A stretch of DNA of 6,439 nucleotides, from the NCBI GenBank assembly GCA_021413665.1, contig JAIOPW010000247.1, forward strand, positions 1 to 6,439, read 5' to 3'. Positions within the stretch are counted from its first letter, which is position 1. Each line of letters starts with the position of its first letter. Positions 5,382 to 6,439 of the stretch are shown here, piece by piece. The position numbers were made by a program, and so were the translations under genes. Source of the DNA: Rhodocyclales bacterium (GTDB lineage Bacteria > Pseudomonadota > Gammaproteobacteria > Burkholderiales > Rhodocyclaceae). The notes under the pieces are model-generated. The model saw nothing but the letters and a program-made list of their open reading frames with translations, did not search any database and was not told the origin of the DNA.

Positions 5382-6439
5382 ATGTCCGTCGCGCACATTG
5401 AAGTGATCGTCCGCGAAGGCGGACGCATCGTCAGGCTTTCCGGACGCTGGACGCTGGCGACCACATCGCTGCGTGCGGCCGCATTGGCGGGCGAGCTCGG
5501 TCAGGTTGCGGACCCGGCCACGAGTTGGGACTGCCTGCAGCTCGAAGCAATAGACAGCGCCGGTGCCATGTTGCTGTGGCGTGCCTGGGGCCGCGCCATG
5601 CCGCCGCAGTTGTCGATCAAGCCGGAACATTGGCGGGTTTTCGAGCGTATCGACGTTGCCGATCATGAGCCTCGCGAGGCGGTCGCGCGGCTATCTCCGC
5701 TGCACGGCGTGATGGTGGTCGGTTCGGCGGCGATCGGCATCGGTCGGCATCTCGTCGATTTCGCCGCACTGATCGGCCAGTTCGGATTGAACCTGGTGCA
5801 CGTGCTGCGCAATCCCGCCGACCTGCCGCGCCGGGAGATTTCCGCCAACCTTTACAAGAGCGGAGTGCGGGCGATGCCGGTGACTGCGCTGGTAGGGTTT
5901 CTTATCGGTGTGGTGCTCTCCTATCTGTCGGCCTTGCAGCTCAAGCAGTTTGGGGCGGACATCTTCATCGTGAATATCATCGGCCTCGGCATCGTGCGCG
6001 AACTGGGTCCGGTGCTGGTGGCCATCCTTGTCGCCGGGCGCTCGGGGTCGGCGATGACGGCGCAGCTTGGCGTGATGCGTGTGACCGAGGAAATCGACGC
6101 CCTGGCGACCATGGGCATCCCGCGCGGTTTGCGCCTGGTGTTCCCGAAGGTGGTTGCGCTGACCATCGCCTTGCCCCTGCTGGTTTTGTGGAGCACCGCC
6201 ATCGCACTGATCGGCGGCATGGTCTCGGCCCAGTTGCAGCTCGACATCTCCTATGGCTTTTTCTTCCAGACCTTGCCTCGGGTGGTGCCGGCGGCGAACC
6301 TCTGGATCGGTCTGGCCAAAGGCGCGGTATTCGGCATGTTCGTCGCGCTGGTCGCCTGCCACTTCGGCCTCAGGGTGCGTCCGAACACGGAAAGCCTGTC
6401 GAGCAATACCACCGCGGCCGTGGTTTCGGCGATCACCGT
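5382..6439 (+). CDS. MlaE-family lipid ABC transporter permease with N-terminal STAS domain, 3'-truncated by window edge
   Basis: This is the inner-membrane permease of an MCE/Mla-type lipid transporter, which moves phospholipids or other lipids across the envelope. The window shows 352 codons, and about 20 more are expected from the family's usual end. Residues 1 to about 105 form a STAS/MlaB-like domain, with IVRLSGRWTL near 16-25 and IDSAGAMLLW at 57-66. The MlaE core follows, with hydrophobic segments near 111-142, 165-187, 195-219, 255-283 and 305-330. The family signature RELGPVLVAILVAGRSGSAM is at 206-225, followed by MRVTEEIDALATMGIP at 232-247. E. coli keeps MlaB and MlaE as separate proteins; here they are one chain. 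ATG 5382 has no Shine-Dalgarno sequence; GTG 5403 is a less likely start. The ATPase (MlaF) and MCE (MlaD) partners are probably to the right, outside the window. Confidence 0.93.
   Translation, partial: MSVAHIEVIVREGGRIVRLSGRWTLATTSLRAAALAGELGQVADPATSWDCLQLEAIDSAGAMLLWRAWGRAMPPQLSIKPEHWRVFERIDVADHEPREAVARLSPLHGVMVVGSAAIGIGRHLVDFAALIGQFGLNLVHVLRNPADLPRREISANLYKSGVRAMPVTALVGFLIGVVLSYLSALQLKQFGADIFIVNIIGLGIVRELGPVLVAILVAGRSGSAMTAQLGVMRVTEEIDALATMGIPRGLRLVFPKVVALTIALPLLVLWSTAIALIGGMVSAQLQLDISYGFFFQTLPRVVPAANLWIGLAKGAVFGMFVALVACHFGLRVRPNTESLSSNTTAAVVSAIT

Noticed and set aside
5691..6362. Minus-strand open frame of 223 codons opposite the permease gene
   Set aside because: It is antisense to a clear MlaE core, and its product is a low-complexity His/Arg/Asp/Gln-rich string typical of shadow frames.

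Overview
The window is a compact, GC-rich (about 60%), almost fully coding stretch of bacterial chromosome. Protein sequences, gene order and codon use suggest a betaproteobacterium, perhaps of the Rhodocyclales type. That placement is inferred from family resemblance, since no rRNA or other marker is present. I see no mobile element, CRISPR array, tRNA or integration scar.

Left block (1-1661, plus strand): three tightly overlapping genes. They are the 3' part of a HAD-family phosphatase, a small Rieske-type protein, and an S49 (SppA-like) membrane peptidase that starts with GTG. Overlaps of about 20 bp suggest one translationally coupled operon entering from the left. The Rieske protein keeps only one of its two cluster-binding boxes.

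Middle block (1648-5314): a polyphosphate pair. ppk1 (minus strand) runs convergently into the S49 gene with a 14-bp overlap of coding ends. ppx/gppA (plus strand) diverges from ppk1 across a 97-bp intergenic region that must hold both promoters. PPK1 makes polyphosphate from ATP and PPX degrades it, so the pair sets the polyphosphate level. The ppk1 side has a good -10 element without a recognisable -35, preceded by a partial Pho-box-like sequence.

Right block (5315-6439, plus strand): a short gap with a perfect TATAAT, then an MlaE-family lipid ABC transporter permease with an N-terminal STAS (MlaB-like) domain. It runs off the window's right end about 20 codons before the usual family end. 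Its partner ATPase and MCE subunits would be expected beyond the edge.

Most of the window is ordinary core genome. The points worth a second look are the Rieske protein without box I and the candidate Pho box between ppk1 and ppx. No previously undescribed multi-gene system is evident.
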